Source of the DNA: Ancylobacter vacuolatus
GTDB taxonomy: Bacteria; Pseudomonadota; Alphaproteobacteria; Rhizobiales; Xanthobacteraceae
DNA: 64,000 nt
Assembly: GCF_030813595.1 (NCBI RefSeq)
Contig: NZ_JAUSUH010000004.1
Coordinates: forward strand, 62,001-126,000
Reading direction: 5' to 3'
Below the pieces are notes generated by a model, which saw only the letters and a list, made by a program, of their open reading frames with translations, searched no databases and was not told the origin of the DNA. Positions 21,126 to 30,561 of this stretch are shown here, one piece after another; positions within the stretch are counted from its first letter, which is position 1; every line of letters starts with the position of its first letter. Made by a program: the position numbers and the translations under genes.

Positions 21126-22241
21126 TTGAGTGCTGACCTTATTCCGCCCGCCGAGGCCGGCGGCGTTCTCACCGTCGATCTCTCGGCGTTGGCGGCAAAC
21201 TACCGGGAGTTGGCGCGCCGCGCGTCACCAGCCACCTGTGCCGCCGTGCTGAAGGGCGATGGCTACGGGATCGGCCTCGCCGCTGCCGCCAGTACCCTTT
21301 GGGAGGCTGGCGCGCGCAGTTTCTTCGTGGCGCTGCTCAGCGAGGCACGCGACCTGCGCGATCAGCTTCCCGAGGCGGAGATCTTCGTCCTCAACGGCCT
21401 GTTTCCCGACACCGAGGCGACCTATCGCGAACGCAACCTTCGCCCGGTGCTCGGCAGCCCGTCGGAAATCGTGCGCTGGAGGGTCTTCTGCGAGCGCACC
21501 GGCGAACAACTGCCCGCAGCGGTGCACGTCGACACTGGCATGAACCGTCTGGGGTTGACGCCGGCCGAGGCGGTGAGCGTGGCAGAGGGGCGCGCCGAGC
21601 TCGGCTTTCCTCTGGCGCTGCTCATGAGCCACCTCGCCTGCGCCGACGAGCCCGACCATCCGCTCAATGCGCGCCAGTTGGAGGATTTCCGCGCCATCGC
21701 CGCCCTGTTTCCCGACGTGCGCGCCTCGCTAGCGAACTCCGCCGGAACGATGGGGGATCCGGCCTATCATTTCGACCTCGTGCGGCCCGGCATCGCCGTC
21801 TATGGTGGACGCCCACGGGCGGATGTCGCGCCCTTGCGGCCCGTGGTGCGGCTGGAACTGCGCATCGCCCGCATCCGTCATGTCCATGAAGGCGAGACCG
21901 TCGGTTATGGCGGCGCACATACCGCCATCCGTCCTTCGCGCGTCGCGATCCTGTCCGCCGGCTACGCCGACGGCATTCCGCGTCTTGCCGGCGCCTCGGA
22001 CCTGCGCCCGGGCGCTGAAGCCGTGGTCGCAGGCCATCGCTGCCCACTGATCGGCCGCATTTCGATGGACCTACTCGCCATCGACATCACCGATATCCCC
22101 GAGGATGCGGTCCAGCCCGGCGATTTCGCTACCCTGCTGGGCGACGGACTGACCCTCGACAATCTGGCGCGCCACTCCCACACCATCGACTATGAGATCC
22201 TCACCTCGCTGGGGCGTCGCTATCACCGTCGCTGTGTGTAG
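21126..22241 (+). CDS. alr: Alanine racemase
   Basis: PLP enzyme that supplies D-alanine for peptidoglycan. The PLP lysine is in AAVLKGDGYGIGLAAAA near residue 42, and the second catalytic tyrosine lies in ETVGYGGAHTAIRPSRVAIL. The GRISMDLLAIDITDIPEDAV segment is also characteristic. The best start is TTG at 21126, as no ATG is available near the family start; this is less certain. It is 371 residues and overlaps the convergent small gene by 19 bp. Confidence 0.92.
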   Translation: MSADLIPPAEAGGVLTVDLSALAANYRELARRASPATCAAVLKGDGYGIGLAAAASTLWEAGARSFFVALLSEARDLRDQLPEAEIFVLNGLFPDTEATYRERNLRPVLGSPSEIVRWRVFCERTGEQLPAAVHVDTGMNRLGLTPAEAVSVAEGRAELGFPLALLMSHLACADEPDHPLNARQLEDFRAIAALFPDVRASLANSAGTMGDPAYHFDLVRPGIAVYGGRPRADVAPLRPVVRLELRIARIRHVHEGETVGYGGAHTAIRPSRVAILSAGYADGIPRLAGASDLRPGAEAVVAGHRCPLIGRISMDLLAIDITDIPEDAVQPGDFATLLGDGLTLDNLARHSHTIDYEILTSLGRRYHRRCV

Positions 22242-22615
22242 TTGGAACGCATCCGCCCCGGTGCGACCCTGTCGCGAGAGCGGACGCGGAAGGCCTCCAC
22301 CAGGTCGTCACCGTTCTGAAGCCAGCCAGGGCTGATGAAGCCCCGGCCGGTAGTAAACTGAACATCGACCCGCGTGATGCTAGGCCCTGCCGCCTCGAGC
22401 CTCTTACGAAGCTGATAGCCGCGCACCCGCTTCCAGGGCTCGCGCCGCCCCGACCACAGCGTGACGCCGCCTTCGTCAACCCGGCTGACAAACGAGCCGC
22501 GCCAGAGCCACAGAAAAACGCTACCAATGCCAAGCGTGCATGGCACAAGGACAATGAACCACATCATATATCGATGGTTCATTCGGGCAATTACCGGCAT
22601 TTTCAAAGCAATCAT
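22223..22615 (-). CDS. Hypothetical small membrane protein, possible PH-like domain
   Basis: An unrecognised protein of up to 130 residues. One hydrophobic helix (about 18-40) is followed by a soluble part (SFVSRVDEGGVTLWSGRREP, then WKRVRGYQLRKRLEAAG) whose pattern of short strands recalls bacterial PH-like domains. Several in-frame ATGs (22615, 22600, 22582) could be the start and none has a clear ribosome site. Its upstream region (22560-22700) is visibly more AT-rich than its neighbours, which may point to later acquisition. Coding status is probable, not certain. Confidence 0.55.
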   Translation of the reverse strand: MIALKMPVIARMNHRYMMWFIVLVPCTLGIGSVFLWLWRGSFVSRVDEGGVTLWSGRREPWKRVRGYQLRKRLEAAGPSITRVDVQFTTGRGFISPGWLQNGDDLVEAFRVRSRDRVAPGRMRSNYTQRR

Positions 22616-22780
22616 AAAGATGCGAGATGAATTTCATCCGACACCAGTGCGACTGTATTCAGCCGAAAGCAAGAGTTGCGCTATAGGCCATTTCCACCGA
22701 TACCTCTGCCTTCATGACTTTCGCGCCACAGCCTCATCGGGCTAGAAATTCGCGAAAAGGCGAAGCGGAACGGTTCATCC

Positions 22781-24202
22781 ATGGCAAAGCGCACGGCATC
22801 CTTAATCTGCCAGATCTGCGGCGCGGTGCATTCGCGCTGGCAGGGCCGCTGCGACTCCTGCGGAGCGTGGAATTCGATCGCCGAGGAAGCGACAGCTACC
22901 GACACCATGCCAGCCAACCTGCGCGGCGGCCGCCGGGGCCGGCTCATCGCGCTGGAGAGTCTAACGGGAACCTCGGAAGACGCCCCCCGGGTGCAGGTCG
23001 GCATTTCCGAACTCGACCGCGTTGCCGGCGGCGGCATCGTGCCGGGCTCGGTGCTGCTGATCGGCGGCGATCCCGGCATCGGCAAGTCGACTTTGCTGAT
23101 CCAGGCTTCCGCCGCGCTGGCGAGCGCCGGGCACCGCATCATCTATGTCTCCGGCGAAGAAGCCGTGGCGCAGGTGCGGCTCCGGGCTGAGCGGCTGGGC
23201 CTTGCCGGCGCCCCGGTGGAACTCGCCGCCGAAACGAATGTCGAAGACATCGTCGCCACCCTTTCCGAAGGCCGCCGCCCCGCGCTGGTAGTGATCGATT
23301 CGATCCAGACCATGTGGACCGACACGGTCGAATCCGCGCCCGGCACGGTGACGCAGGTACGCTCCTCGGCACAGATCCTCATCCGCTACGCCAAGCGCGC
23401 CGGCGCCGCCGTCATCCTGGTCGGCCATGTCACCAAGGACGGCCAGATCGCCGGCCCGCGCGTGGTCGAGCACATGGTGGATGCGGTGCTGTCCTTCGAG
23501 GGCGACGGCGCTCACCATTTCCGCATCCTGCGCGCCCAGAAGAACCGCTTCGGGCCCACCGACGAGATCGGCGTTTTCGAGATGACCGGCCTCGGCCTGT
23601 CCGAGGTCGCCAACCCATCCGAATTGTTCCTGTCAAACCGCGACAGCGGCGCTCCCGGCACGGCGGTCTATGCCGGCATGGAGGGCACGCGCCCGGTGCT
23701 GGTGGAGATCCAGGCGCTGGTCGTGCCCACCAGCCTGGGCACGCCGCGCCGTGCCGTGGTCGGCTGGGACCCCAGCCGCCTGTCCATGGTGCTGGCGGTG
23801 CTGGAGGCGCGCTGCGGCATCAAGCTCGGCGCCCATGATGTGCATCTCAACGTCGCCGGCGGCTTCCGTATCAGCGAGCCGGCAGCGGATCTCGCCGTCG
23901 CGGCGGCGCTCATCTCCTCGCTGGCGGGAACGGTGCTGCCGCCGGACAGCGTCTATTTCGGCGAGATAAGCCTCACCGGCGCCGTGCGCGCCGTGCCCCA
24001 TGCGGTAGCGCGGCTGAAGGAGGCGGCAAAGCTGGGCTTCACCCGTGCCGTAGCGCCGGCGGCGAAGGGCGCGGGCGCCAGCGGGCGCGAGCCGGCCGAA
24101 GCGCCGCTCGCCATCGACACCATCGCCTCTCTTGGGGATATCGTGGCCGCCATTGCCGCCAAGGGGCCACGCCGCGCAGTAGCCCCGCCGCAAGAGGGAT
24201 GA
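22781..24202 (+). CDS. radA: DNA repair protein RadA
   Basis: ATPase that promotes branch migration in recombinational repair. It has the N-terminal zinc finger (CQICGAVHSRWQGRCDSCG), a RecA-like core with Walker A GGDPGIGKSTLL, the RadA-specific KNRFGPTDEIGVFEM motif, and a C-terminal Lon-protease-like domain. At 473 residues it is complete. The radA-cvpA-purF order is conserved in proteobacteria. Confidence 0.95.
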   Translation: MAKRTASLICQICGAVHSRWQGRCDSCGAWNSIAEEATATDTMPANLRGGRRGRLIALESLTGTSEDAPRVQVGISELDRVAGGGIVPGSVLLIGGDPGIGKSTLLIQASAALASAGHRIIYVSGEEAVAQVRLRAERLGLAGAPVELAAETNVEDIVATLSEGRRPALVVIDSIQTMWTDTVESAPGTVTQVRSSAQILIRYAKRAGAAVILVGHVTKDGQIAGPRVVEHMVDAVLSFEGDGAHHFRILRAQKNRFGPTDEIGVFEMTGLGLSEVANPSELFLSNRDSGAPGTAVYAGMEGTRPVLVEIQALVVPTSLGTPRRAVVGWDPSRLSMVLAVLEARCGIKLGAHDVHLNVAGGFRISEPAADLAVAAALISSLAGTVLPPDSVYFGEISLTGAVRAVPHAVARLKEAAKLGFTRAVAPAAKGAGASGREPAEAPLAIDTIASLGDIVAAIAAKGPRRAVAPPQEG

Positions 24203-24310
24203 CGCGCGCCCGGCGCCGCGCTATACGTCGCCCTTGCCTCCTGCGAGGCTGGAAGGCGCAGATTCGCTGTGCTTTCCCCTGCGCACCACATCGACCACGG
24301 TGAGATCGTC

Positions 24311-24910
24311 TTGACGCTCCTCGACATCATCCTGATCGCCGTGATGGTCGTGTCCGGCCTCCTCGCCATGGTCCGCGGGTTCGTGCGCGAGGTCTTCGCC
24401 ATCGTCTCCTGGCTCGCGGCGGCGCTGGTCACGCTCTATGCGTATCCGCACGCCCTGCCCTTCGCCAAGCAGTACATCGCCAACGACACTTTCGCGATGG
24501 CTGCCACGGTCGGCACGCTGTTCATCGTCACACTGCTGATCGTCTCGATCATCACGGTGCGGATCTCCGACCTCGTGCTCGACAGCCGTATCGGCGCGCT
24601 CGACCGCACCCTCGGCTTTCTGTTCGGGCTCGCCCGCGGCTTCCTGATCATGGTTGTGGCCTTCCTGTTCTTCAACTGGCTGGTCCAGAACGAACAGGGG
24701 CAACCGGAGTGGATTCGCGACGCGCGGGGCAAGCTGGTCTTGCAAAGTGCGGGTGACTGGCTCATTTCCATTCTGCCGGAAGACCCCGAGAGCCTCATCC
24801 GAGAGATGCGTAGCTCGAAGGACGCCGAGCCGACCGAGCCGCCGCCTGAGCCCGTTGCACCGGGCACCACGCCGGCCACGCCGAGCCCGGTGACGCCGTC
24901 GGCGCCTTAA
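24311..24910 (+). CDS. cvpA: CvpA family membrane protein
   Basis: Colicin V production protein family. Four membrane helices fill about the first 150 residues, with the family segment LLAMVRGFVREVFAIVSWLAA and later IGALDRTLGFLFGLARGFLI. The C-terminal tail is polar and rich in Pro/Glu/Thr. The start is taken as TTG at 24311, preceded by GGTGAG; a GTG at 24269 in frame is an alternative. It lies directly upstream of purF, as in E. coli. Confidence 0.88.
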   Translation: MTLLDIILIAVMVVSGLLAMVRGFVREVFAIVSWLAAALVTLYAYPHALPFAKQYIANDTFAMAATVGTLFIVTLLIVSIITVRISDLVLDSRIGALDRTLGFLFGLARGFLIMVVAFLFFNWLVQNEQGQPEWIRDARGKLVLQSAGDWLISILPEDPESLIREMRSSKDAEPTEPPPEPVAPGTTPATPSPVTPSAP

Positions 24911-25008
24911 TTCGACCGCGCCCATGGGACAAGGCGTCCCGGACGCAGTTGCTTTTGAGCACAGTGGAGCGGGCGCAGCCTTGAACTGCGCCGAGGAGCG
25001 AAGATCCT

Positions 25009-26508
25009 ATGGCCGATCTGATGGGTGATCACGTGGCGCCGAAATCGGCGGAAGCGGACGATTTTTACGACGACTACGGGGACACGCTGCGCGAGGAGTG
25101 CGGCGTGTTCGGCATTTATGGCCACCCCGATGCGGCGGCGATCACTGCCCTTGGACTGCATGCGCTTCAGCATCGCGGCCAGGAAGCGGCCGGTATAACC
25201 ACTTATGACGGCAGGCGTTTTCATTCCGAGCGCCGGCTCGGCCTAGTCAGCGATGCATTCTCCGACGGCGAGGCCATCAAGCGCCTGCCCGGCCATATCG
25301 CGGTTGGCCATGTGCGCTATTCGACCACGGGCGAAACCATTCTGCGCAACGTCCAGCCGCTCTTCGCCGAGCTTGATGGCGGCGGATTCGCCATTGCCCA
25401 TAACGGCAACTTGACCAATGGCCTGACGCTTCGTCGCCAGCTCATCCGCGATGGCGCGATCTGCCAGTCGACCTCCGACACCGAGGTAATGCTGCATCTC
25501 GTCGCCCGCTCGAAGCGCCCGCGCTTCACCGAGCGTTTCATCGACGCGCTGCGCTCGCTGGAAGGCGCCTACGCCTTTGTCGGCCTCACCAACAAGAAGC
25601 TGGTGGGCGCCCGCGACCCTCTCGGGATTCGCCCGCTTGTGCTCGGAGAGCTCGACGGCCACCCGATCCTGACCTCTGAGACCTGCGCTCTCGACATAAT
25701 TGGTGCGCGTCACGTGCGGGACATCGAGCCTGGCGAGGTCATCGTCTTCTCCTCCGACAAGGTGGAGACGCTTCGTCCCTTCGGCAGCTTGCCGCCCCGT
25801 CCGTGCATCTTCGAGTACATTTATTTCGCCCGCCCGGATTCGGTTGTGGGCGGGCATTCCGTCTATCAGGTCCGCAAGACCATGGGCATGCAGCTCGCCG
25901 CAGAGGCCCCGGCCAATGCCGACCTCGTGGTTCCGGTGCCGGATTCCGGTGTTCCGGCGGCCATCGGCTACTCCCAGGCATCCGGCCTGCCCTATGAACT
26001 CGGCATCATCCGCAATCATTATGTGGGCCGCACCTTCATCCAGCCGACCCAGTCCGTGCGCGACCAGGGCGTGCGGATGAAACACTCGGCCAATCGCGCG
26101 GTGGTCGAAGGCAAGCGGATCGTACTGATCGACGATAGCCTGGTGCGCGGCACCACCTCGGTGAAGATCGTGCGGATGATGCGCGAGGCCGGCGCCCGCG
26201 AGGTGCATTTCCGCATCTCCTCGCCGCCGATCACCCATCCGGACTATTACGGCATCGACACGCCGGACCGCGACAAGCTGCTGGCCGCCACCCACGACCT
26301 CGAAGGCATGCGTCGCTATATCGGCGCCGACAGCCTCGCCTTCCTGTCCATCGATGGTATCTACAAGTCGATGGGCTATGAAGGCCGCGACCCGCTGCGC
26401 CCGCAATTCACCGATCATTGCTTCACCGGCGAATACCCCACCCTGCTGTCCGATCGCGAGGGCGAGGTGGCGCCGCGCCAGCTCTCGCTTCTGGCCGAGG
26501 CGAGCTGA
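25009..26508 (+). CDS. purF: Amidophosphoribosyltransferase
   Basis: First committed step of purine synthesis: PRPP plus glutamine to phosphoribosylamine. A 30-residue leader precedes the glutaminase nucleophile Cys31 in REECGVFGIYG; such leaders are usually cleaved. HALQHRGQEAAGI and the PRPP-binding loop VLIDDSLVRGTTS are present. At 499 residues it is full length. It is followed within 5 bp by a VOC protein. Confidence 0.95.
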   Translation: MADLMGDHVAPKSAEADDFYDDYGDTLREECGVFGIYGHPDAAAITALGLHALQHRGQEAAGITTYDGRRFHSERRLGLVSDAFSDGEAIKRLPGHIAVGHVRYSTTGETILRNVQPLFAELDGGGFAIAHNGNLTNGLTLRRQLIRDGAICQSTSDTEVMLHLVARSKRPRFTERFIDALRSLEGAYAFVGLTNKKLVGARDPLGIRPLVLGELDGHPILTSETCALDIIGARHVRDIEPGEVIVFSSDKVETLRPFGSLPPRPCIFEYIYFARPDSVVGGHSVYQVRKTMGMQLAAEAPANADLVVPVPDSGVPAAIGYSQASGLPYELGIIRNHYVGRTFIQPTQSVRDQGVRMKHSANRAVVEGKRIVLIDDSLVRGTTSVKIVRMMREAGAREVHFRISSPPITHPDYYGIDTPDRDKLLAATHDLEGMRRYIGADSLAFLSIDGIYKSMGYEGRDPLRPQFTDHCFTGEYPTLLSDREGEVAPRQLSLLAEAS

Positions 26509-26512
26509 CCGC

Positions 26513-26929
26513 ATGGTAAAGTTTCGCGAATGGCATCGCGGTAGGCTGATCGACCATGTCTCGCTGGTCGTCGCTGACTATGAAGCCTGCCGCCGTTTCT
26601 ATTCGGCGGTCCTCGCGGTGCTCGGCGTGCCGCAGTTCGAGGGCGAGGACTGTTTCTTCGCCGACGAACTTGTCGTCTCGCCCGGTGTGCCGCCGACCGG
26701 GCGAGCCCACATCGCCTTCCAAGCAGCCGATGAGGAGACCGTGCGCCGCTTCCACGCCGCCGCACTCGCCGCCGGCGGGCGCGACAACGGGCCGCCGGGC
26801 CTGCGCGATTATCACCCCGGCTATTACGCCGCCTTCGTGCTCGATCCCGAGGGCAACAACATTGAAGCGGTCTTCCACGGCCCGGCCCGGCGCTCCGTGC
26901 CCTCCGTGGTCATTACCGACGACACGTGA
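26513..26929 (+). CDS. VOC (glyoxalase/bleomycin-resistance) family protein
   Basis: Small metal-dependent enzyme family of unknown substrate. The start MVKFREWHRGRLIDHVSLVV follows purF by 4 bp. It shows the beta-alpha-beta-beta-beta pattern, with a metal-ligand histidine in IDHVSLVVADYEAC and the typical ending YAAFVLDPEGNNIEAVFHG, whose glutamate is a usual ligand. It has 138 residues and is probably co-transcribed with purF and the next SDR gene. Confidence 0.85.
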   Translation: MVKFREWHRGRLIDHVSLVVADYEACRRFYSAVLAVLGVPQFEGEDCFFADELVVSPGVPPTGRAHIAFQAADEETVRRFHAAALAAGGRDNGPPGLRDYHPGYYAAFVLDPEGNNIEAVFHGPARRSVPSVVITDDT

Positions 26930-26946
26930 GCCTTCGAGGAACCGCC

Positions 26947-27717
26947 ATGTCCGACCTTTCCACGGCAGAGCCTGCCGCGCGTCCGCTTGACGGCCGGATC
27001 GCCCTCGTCACCGGCGCCACACGCGGCATCGGCCATGCCACCGCCCTGGCGCTGGCCGAGGCAGGCGCACATGTGGTGGCCTTGGGCCGCACCAGCGGCG
27101 CGCTTGAGGAGCTCGACGATCGGATCGTCAAGGCCGGCTCCACCGCGACGCTGGTGCCGCTGGACATCAAGGATGGCGAGGGCATCGACCGGCTCGGCGG
27201 CGCGCTCTATGAGCGCTTCGGCAAGCTCGACATCTTTGTTGGCAATGCTGGCGTGCTCGGGCCGATGACGCCGCTGGCGCAGGTCGACCCCAAGGAGTGG
27301 AACGACACGCTGGCGGTGAACCTCACCGCCAGCTGGCGGCTGATCCGCTCGCTGGACCCGCTGCTGCGGCTCTCCACGGCCGGCCGGGCGGTTATGGTCT
27401 CCTCCGGCGCGGCCCACAAGGCGCGGCCGTTTTGGGGCCCCTACGCCGTCACCAAGGCGGCGGTGGAAGTGCTGGCCCGCACCTGGGCGGCGGAGGTGGA
27501 GAACATCTCCAGCCTGAAGGTCAACCTGATCAATCCGGGCCCTGTCCGCACCCGTATGCGGGCCAAGGCGTTCCCGAGCGAAGACCCGAACACCCTACCC
27601 ACCCCCGAAGAGGTGGCGCGGGCGATTCTCGCCCTGTGCCTGCCGAGCTTCGAGGAAACCGGCCGGCTCTACGACTTTCCCACGCAGCGGCTTATGTCTT
27701 TCAACCTGCCATCGTGA
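26947..27717 (+). CDS. SDR family NAD(P)-dependent oxidoreductase
   Basis: Short-chain dehydrogenase of 256 residues. The start at 26947 follows GAGGAAC; a GTG at 26926 is in frame. It has the cofactor motif ALVTGATRGIGHATAL, NAG in IFVGNAGVLGPM, and the catalytic Ser/Tyr/Lys (VMVSSGAAH, then WGPYAVTKAA). It resembles SDRs encoded beside purF in Hyphomicrobiales. The substrate is unknown. Confidence 0.88.
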   Translation: MSDLSTAEPAARPLDGRIALVTGATRGIGHATALALAEAGAHVVALGRTSGALEELDDRIVKAGSTATLVPLDIKDGEGIDRLGGALYERFGKLDIFVGNAGVLGPMTPLAQVDPKEWNDTLAVNLTASWRLIRSLDPLLRLSTAGRAVMVSSGAAHKARPFWGPYAVTKAAVEVLARTWAAEVENISSLKVNLINPGPVRTRMRAKAFPSEDPNTLPTPEEVARAILALCLPSFEETGRLYDFPTQRLMSFNLPS

Positions 27718-27747
27718 GTGTCCCTATACGCCAGAGGCCGAACCTCT

Positions 27748-28908
27748 TTGAAGATTCTTATCGCGACCAACCATCTTGCGCTCTATGGCGGCTCTGAGAT
27801 CGTCTGCCTGGAGATGGCGGAATACTTCAAGAGCCGCGGTCACCGGCTCACGGTCTTCGCGAGCGTGGCGGCGGCGCCGATGGCCGACATATTCGGATCC
27901 CGCGTCGGCGTGAGACTCGTCACCGACCCGTTCGAGATCGCCCCTTTTCCGCTATGACCTCGCCTATATCCAGTATCAGGTTGCCGGCCTGTTCGATTAC
28001 AAACGCGACGCCCATTCGCTGGAAAAGACAGCCTTCGTCTTCGGCAAGCTGGGCCGAAAGAGTTTCATGGAAAGCGGCGGCTGGCGCCATGATCGCGTAC
28101 TTGCCGACGCGTATTTCGCCAATTCGGAGGAGACGGCGAGCAGCCTGCGCGGATTGGGCGTTCCGGCGCCCGTCACGGTCTTCCACAACGCCGCACCCGA
28201 GGCCTTCTTTCGACCGACCTCCCCGGCCCAAAGCACCTTGAGGACGATCACCCTCATTTCCAACCACAACGATCCCGAGCTTATGGAGGCGATCGATCGC
28301 CTAGCACTTGACTATAAAGTGCAGCGCATCGGCCTCAGGCAAGGCCGGCAGACGTTGGTGACGCCGGCCGTCATCCACGCGAGCGACCTCATCGTCAGCA
28401 TCGGCAAGAGCGCCCCTTACGCGCTGGCGAGCGGGGTACCGGTCTTCGTCTATGACCATTTCGGGGGGCCCGGCTATCTGACCCACGACAATTTTGACCG
28501 GGCAGCTCGCTTCAACTTCAGCGGCAGATGCTGCGAACGTCGGCTGGATGCTTCAGCCCTGGCGCAGGAAATCGTTGAAGGTTACGCTTGCGGCCGCGCG
28601 TTCATTAGGGAACTGGGCACCGAGAGGCTCGCGCGATACCAGCTAGAGCCGTATCTCGACGCCATGCTGGCCATTGCGCCGACCGAGCGGCCCTTCTCGC
28701 CGCAGACCCGATTATCGCGCAAGAGCGGCTCCTCGCCACTTATGTGCGCAACCAGTCGCTGGAAGAGCATGTTAGCCGAAACCGCCCGGAGCAGCGGCTC
28801 CGCGGGACGATAAAGAGAGCGCTCATTCTTGCTCGACGACTGGACCTCCTGATCACCCGAAAGGGTCTGAGGCCATTTGTCGGGCGGGCTCAGTCCTTCT
28901 CGGCGTAG
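27748..28908 (+). pseudogene. Glycosyltransferase (GT4-like), two frameshifts
   Basis: The first segment starts at TTG 27748 and reads LKILIATNHLALYGGSEIV, a GT-B N terminus. It runs into a stop at 27951-27956 after a CCCCTTTT run (27941-27948). Removing one T restores IAPFRYDLAYIQYQ, which continues to about 28685. There the frame drifts again, and adding one base restores ALLAADPIIAQERLLATYV up to a TAG at 28906-28908. The restored protein would be about 386 residues and would overlap the end of der by 19 bp. Both shifts could be sequencing errors or real decay. Confidence 0.75.
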
Positions 28909-30230
28909 GGATTGTCCTTCTCCCGCAGCGTGAGCCGGATCGGTACGCCGGGCAGATCGAAACTGGCGCGTAGATTGTTCACGAGATAGCGCACATAGCT
29001 CTCGGGCAGCGCGTCGGCGCGCGAGCAGAACAGCACGAAACTCGGCGGCCGGGCCTTGGGCTGGGTGATGTAGCGCAGCTTGATGCGGCGGCCCGAAACG
29101 GCCGGCGGCGGATGCTGGTCGGTAGTTTCGATCAGCCAGCGGTTCAGCGGATTGGTGGCGACGCGGCGGTTCCACACCTCGTGCGCCTGCTGCACGGCAC
29201 GTACCAGACGGTCGAGCCCCTCGCCGGTCAGGCCTGACACCAGCACCACCGGCGCGCCCTTGACCTGCGAGAGCCGGTCATCAGCCTCCTCGCGCATGCG
29301 GGTGACGAAGCCCTGCTGGTCCTTGACCAGGTCGGACTTGGAAATCGCCAGAACGACCGCCCGGCCCTCGCGCTCGACGAGGTCGGCGATGCGCAGGTCC
29401 TGCTCCTCGAAAGGATGGGTTGCGTCCATCAGCACGATCACAACTTCGGCGAAGCGGGCGGCGCGCAGTCCATCAGCGACGGAGAGCTTCTCCAGCTTGT
29501 CGTCGATCCGGGCGCGCTTGCGCATGCCGGCGGTATCGAAGACGCGCAGTTCCACCCCGTGGCGCTCGACATCGACGGCGATCGAGTCGCGGGTGATGCC
29601 CGCTTCCGGCCCCGTCAGCAGCCGGTCCTCGCCGAGAAGCGCGTTGATCAGCGTGGACTTGCCGGCATTCGGGCGCCCGAGCACAGCGACGCGGATACGA
29701 CGTCCGGCCTCGGATTCTTCCTCTTCATCCCCCTCGTCCGGCACGCACAGCGCCAGCGCACGGAGGAGATCGCCCATGCCGTCACCATGCTCCGCAGAAA
29801 GCTCCACCGGTTCTCCGAGGCCCAGGGCATAGGCGTCCAGCGTTCCGCTTTCGGAGCCCTTCGCCTCGGCCTTGTTAGCAACGAGAATGGTGTGCTTGCC
29901 GGAGCGGCGGGCGAGTTCGCCAAAGGAGCGATCGCTTGGCGTGATTCCTGCCTTGGCGTCGATCATGAACAGCAGCACATCGGCATCGGCGATGGCGGCC
30001 TCGGTCTGCGCGCGCATACGGCCTTCAAGCGATTCTGCCTTGGCCTCCTCCAGCCCCGCCGTATCGATAATCCGGAAGGACAGGTGGCCGAGCCGAGCGT
30101 CGCCCTCGCGCCGGTCTCGGGTCACGCCGGGCCGGTCGTCGACCAGCGCTAGGCGCTTGCCGACAAGACGGTTGAAGAGCGTCGACTTGCCGACATTCGG
30201 CCGGCCGACAATGGCGACGGTCATCGTCAT
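28890..30230 (-). CDS. der: Ribosome biogenesis GTPase Der
   Basis: Tandem-GTPase protein needed for 50S assembly. Two G domains are seen: [20 protein letters not shown] at the N terminus and [20 protein letters not shown] around residue 190. Each has a DTAG motif and an NKAE/SKSD-type motif. A C-terminal KH-like domain ends with [19 protein letters not shown]. At 446 residues it is typical. The acidic linker between G domains ([12 protein letters not shown]) is normal. Confidence 0.95.
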   Translation of the reverse strand: MTMTVAIVGRPNVGKSTLFNRLVGKRLALVDDRPGVTRDRREGDARLGHLSFRIIDTAGLEEAKAESLEGRMRAQTEAAIADADVLLFMIDAKAGITPSDRSFGELARRSGKHTILVANKAEAKGSESGTLDAYALGLGEPVELSAEHGDGMGDLLRALALCVPDEGDEEEESEAGRRIRVAVLGRPNAGKSTLINALLGEDRLLTGPEAGITRDSIAVDVERHGVELRVFDTAGMRKRARIDDKLEKLSVADGLRAARFAEVVIVLMDATHPFEEQDLRIADLVEREGRAVVLAISKSDLVKDQQGFVTRMREEADDRLSQVKGAPVVLVSGLTGEGLDRLVRAVQQAHEVWNRRVATNPLNRWLIETTDQHPPPAVSGRRIKLRYITQPKARPPSFVLFCSRADALPESYVRYLVNNLRASFDLPGVPIRLTLREKDNPYAEKD

Positions 30231-30260
30231 GGAAGAACTGGGCCTCCGCGCCCATCAGCT

Positions 30261-30551
30261 CTACTGGGCCGGGCCGGTGGCGGCCGCCGCGCCCGCGGCC
30301 GGCGGCTCGTTCTGGTAGGGATTGTAGGCGGAATTCGCCGGCTGCGGCGGCGCCTGGTTGTAATCCACGCCCGGCACGCCTTCGGGAAACACCGGCTGGC
30401 GGGCACCGGGCAACGGCTTTTCGCGCTCGTTGAACGGGTTCAGGGAGTCCAGCGTCTCGCAGCCAGCAGCCGCCAGCGTCAGCCCGAGCACCGGGATCAG
30501 CAGCAAGGTGCGGCGCAGGCGCGAGCGGAACAGGGATGTCTCATTGCGCAT
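30261..30551 (-). CDS. Small lipoprotein of unknown function
   Basis: A protein of 96 residues with a basic N terminus, a hydrophobic segment and the lipobox LAAAGC. The mature part (ETLDSLNPFNEREKPLPGAR) is proline- and asparagine-rich and looks unstructured. The ATG at 30551 sits about seven bases after GAGGAG; the ATG at 30557 would be too close. It lies between the TPR protein and der in an apparent operon, a position common for it in related genomes. Confidence 0.8.
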   Translation of the reverse strand: MRNETSLFRSRLRRTLLLIPVLGLTLAAAGCETLDSLNPFNEREKPLPGARQPVFPEGVPGVDYNQAPPQPANSAYNPYQNEPPAAGAAAATGPAQ

Positions 30552-30561
30552 CAGCATCTCC

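Noticed and set aside
22242..22780. AT-rich segment between alr and radA considered as an insertion sequence remnant
   Set aside because: No terminal inverted repeats, target duplication or transposase-like frames were visible.
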